Below are positions 62,280-64,000 of a DNA stretch of 64,000 nt, piece after piece. The translations under genes were made by a program, and so were the position numbers. The stretch spans positions 62,001 to 126,000 of the forward strand of contig JAGDZR010000011.1 in assembly GCA_049115695.1 (NCBI GenBank). The letters run 5' to 3'. Position 1 is the stretch's first letter; every line of letters starts with the position of its first letter. Origin of the DNA: JAGDZR01 sp049115695. Its GTDB lineage: Bacteria > Bacteroidota > Bacteroidia > Cytophagales > Cyclobacteriaceae. The notes under the pieces were generated by a model that was not told the DNA's origin, did not search any database, and saw only the letters and a list, made by a program, of their open reading frames with translations.

Positions 62280-63227
62280 ATGAAGCAGTTTATATTCATA
62301 TTCTCCATTCTTTTTCTATTAAGCTGTGACGACATTATCACAGTCGAGTTGGACGATCCGCAGCAGGCCATAATAATAGATGCCTGGCTCACTCATACCG
62401 CAGAAGATCAGCACATCCATGTGACCAGGTCACAACCCTATTTTGAAAATGAGTTTCCCACTAAGATATCAGGTGCTTCCGTTTTTGTGATTGATTCAAT
62501 TGGCATACCTTACATTTTTGAAGAAACGGCAGAGGGATACACCTGGGCCAACAATACAGGTCAGCCATTTGGGACAATAGGAGATTATTATGCACTGGTC
62601 GTCAATGTTGATGGTGAACAGTTCAATAGCTGGACGCAACTGAAACGTGTGCCTTCTGTTGATTCAATCAAATTCACCTATGAGCCAGCGGATAATTTCA
62701 TTACCTCGCCTTTTTATATTGCTGAATTTGTAGCAACAGATCCGGTTGGTCCGGGAGACACCTATTGGATTAAAACATGGAAAAACGGACAACAATTGAA
62801 TAAGCCTTCTGAGCTCAACTATGTTTTTGATGCAGGAGGCAGTGAGGGCAATATTGTGGATGGACAGGTGTTTATTCAGCCAGTACAAAATGCGATCAAT
62901 CCATTTGACGAAAATCCGGATGAAGAAAATACCTTTTTGCCTCCATATTCCGTTGATGACTCGGTGTATGTTGAAATTCATTCAATCAGTCCCATAGCAT
63001 ATTACTTCCTTCTTGAGGTGTCTATTCAAACCAACAGAGATGGTGGCTTTGCCGCCTTATTTGCTCAACCTGTCGCTAATGTGAGCACCAATATTTTCAA
63101 CGCCAATGAAAACTCAAAAGTGAGGGCATATGGTTTCTTTAATGTGGCAGCAGTGAGTAGTCTCGGCCAAAGGCTTAGTCCTGAAATTGCTGCTGAGGCT
63201 AAGAGACTGTACGACGAGGAGCTTTAA
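62280..63227 (+). CDS. DUF4249 family lipoprotein
   Basis: A 315-residue lipoprotein with lipobox LLSC and a beta-rich DUF4249 body (QQAIIIDAWLTHTAEDQHI, ISGASVFVIDSIGIPYIF, ANNTGQPFGTIGDYYALV, GDTYWIKTWKNGQQL). ATG 62280 gives a standard signal peptide; the in-frame TTG at 62271 overlaps the receptor stop. It probably acts as the surface-exposed partner of the upstream TonB receptor. Its stop abuts that of the J-domain gene. Confidence 0.9.
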   Translation: MKQFIFIFSILFLLSCDDIITVELDDPQQAIIIDAWLTHTAEDQHIHVTRSQPYFENEFPTKISGASVFVIDSIGIPYIFEETAEGYTWANNTGQPFGTIGDYYALVVNVDGEQFNSWTQLKRVPSVDSIKFTYEPADNFITSPFYIAEFVATDPVGPGDTYWIKTWKNGQQLNKPSELNYVFDAGGSEGNIVDGQVFIQPVQNAINPFDENPDEENTFLPPYSVDDSVYVEIHSISPIAYYFLLEVSIQTNRDGGFAALFAQPVANVSTNIFNANENSKVRAYGFFNVAAVSSLGQRLSPEIAAEAKRLYDEEL

Positions 63228-64000
63228 TCAGGCTTGATTGAATATTATCAACTGTAAGCCGGCAAGGAACAACATAAAAATAGCCAGGGTGAGTTTCGTG
63301 TCCAGTGACCCCACTATAAATCTATAAAGAAAGAATATCGGAAATATCAGGACGATGATAAACCCATACATGTAGAATACATTATAGGTTTGCCTGTATT
63401 GGATGATCTCATCATTGCGAACAAAAGAGGCAGTCATCGGCTTGTTGAATATAGGTGTCACCTGTAATCTCATGATTTTATCTGCAGGCATTCCCACGAT
63501 TTTGGTATAATCAAATTCCATCCTGTAGTCTTCAAAATACACTACTTCCCAGGGGTGGTATCTTTTCATTCGAGAAGCATCTATTTCCTCTCTGGGAGGA
63601 TCAACGATTTTTTGCTGAACGTCATTCCAGGGCATCAAATAATCAACTGCAAGCAAAAAATTAAAAACAAGCATGAGATAGCCCAACCAGTCAAATCCGC
63701 GCAAAATTCTTTTGATCAATTCATTCTGCATTCTTTCGACTTCTCTTGCTCGCTGATAGGCCTTCTGTCTGGCGCTGCGCCTTGCCTCCTCAAAATGATC
63801 CACTTGAGGATCGTAGTTGTATGTAATCGGCTCCTGATTTGGAGCGGGTCCTACTTGTGTTAAAAATTGATACGCTTCGCTAATCTCAATAAACCGCTCC
63901 TTCGCATGAGGATCCTTGCTTACATCCGGGTGATATCTCTTTGATAGCCGACGGTAAGCCTTTTTGACTTCTGACTTTGAGGCTCCCGGTTGAAGTTCTA
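63228..64000 (-). CDS. J-domain membrane protein, N-terminus beyond window
   Basis: The frame enters from the right edge and runs 257 codons. It begins inside a DnaJ J-domain: ASKSEVKKAYRRLSKRYH followed by the P-D of the HPD motif and FIEISEAYQFL. A linker and a charged helix rich in Arg (EEARRSARQKAYQRAREVE) follow, then three membrane helices (about 85-106, 190-212 and 225-243 of the visible part) and a periplasmic or luminal loop. A J-domain anchored by C-terminal helices implies recruitment of DnaK to the membrane. Client proteins are unknown. Confidence 0.88.
   Translation of the reverse strand, partial: ELQPGASKSEVKKAYRRLSKRYHPDVSKDPHAKERFIEISEAYQFLTQVGPAPNQEPITYNYDPQVDHFEEARRSARQKAYQRAREVERMQNELIKRILRGFDWLGYLMLVFNFLLAVDYLMPWNDVQQKIVDPPREEIDASRMKRYHPWEVVYFEDYRMEFDYTKIVGMPADKIMRLQVTPIFNKPMTASFVRNDEIIQYRQTYNVFYMYGFIIVLIFPIFFLYRFIVGSLDTKLTLAIFMLFLAGLQLIIFNQA

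Noticed and set aside
1..64000. CRISPR arrays, insertion sequences, prophage or integrated elements
   Set aside because: No regularly spaced direct repeats, transposase, integrase or flanking terminal repeats were seen; the tRNA has no duplicated 3' end suggesting an attachment site.

Overview
This window is a chromosomal segment of a Bacteroidota bacterium, most likely a marine Cytophagales-type lineage (the order is an inference). Supporting features are a SusC/SusD pair, a secreted protease ending in a type IX secretion sorting domain, a TonB receptor paired with a DUF4249 lipoprotein, bacillithiol genes (bshC, ypdA, ytxJ), stand-alone MnmD, several families restricted to the phylum (DUF6048/DUF6452, DUF4105-type), and promoters matching the Bacteroidota housekeeping form (TTTG/TTG, about 19 bases, TAnnTTTG). 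There are no rRNA genes, CRISPR arrays, phage genes or insertion sequences. No stretch over 300 bases lacks a gene.

Layout. 1-5.2 kb: the N-terminal part of a secreted CotH-like protein running off the left edge, a tRNA-Val with its own promoter and terminator, DUF2461 and murF, then a hypothetical gene and a small protein/nucleotidyltransferase pair. 5.2-16.7 kb: housekeeping and stress genes on both strands (omega-amidase, def, ruvX, a hemerythrin-like protein, GNAT, DsbA-like, MFS, ABC-F, mnmD, lipA, OsmC, ytxJ) and a secreted protein with 17-residue repeats. 16.7-20.5 kb: a fused 2-oxoacid dehydrogenase E1, an M16 protease and ispF. 20.5-28.5 kb: a five-gene outer-membrane uptake operon (SusC, SusD, two lipoproteins, M43 metalloprotease) that looks built for peptides. 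28.5-32.5 kb: a D-amino-acid-type catabolic operon (GntP permease, RidA, DSD1/D-threonine-aldolase-type PLP enzyme, M19 dipeptidase).

32.5-45 kb: DUF4105 and radical SAM genes, the suhB-like/rsmI/PCD/DUF493 run, a PpiD-type chaperone, and an envelope operon read leftward from coaX (porin-like protein, TPR protein, LptC, small membrane protein, CBS transporter-like protein). 45-52.6 kb: anmK, a Glu/Leu-type dehydrogenase, an NhaD-like antiporter, lysC, ribH, a TPR membrane protein, pdhA. 52.7-64 kb: recF and a DUF721 gene, the DUF6452/DUF6048 pair, rimO-bshC-MTHFS-ypdA, a TonB receptor/DUF4249 pair, and a J-domain membrane protein running off the right edge.

Most of the window is ordinary core genome. 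The more unusual items are: intrinsic terminators placed at or within the start of the next co-directional gene (lptC, ribH, DUF493); convergent gene pairs whose stop codons abut exactly; probable leaderless promoters; the repeat protein at 15.9-16.7 kb; the protease-bearing SusCD operon; and the nucleotidyltransferase pair. I did not find a clearly new multi-gene system.
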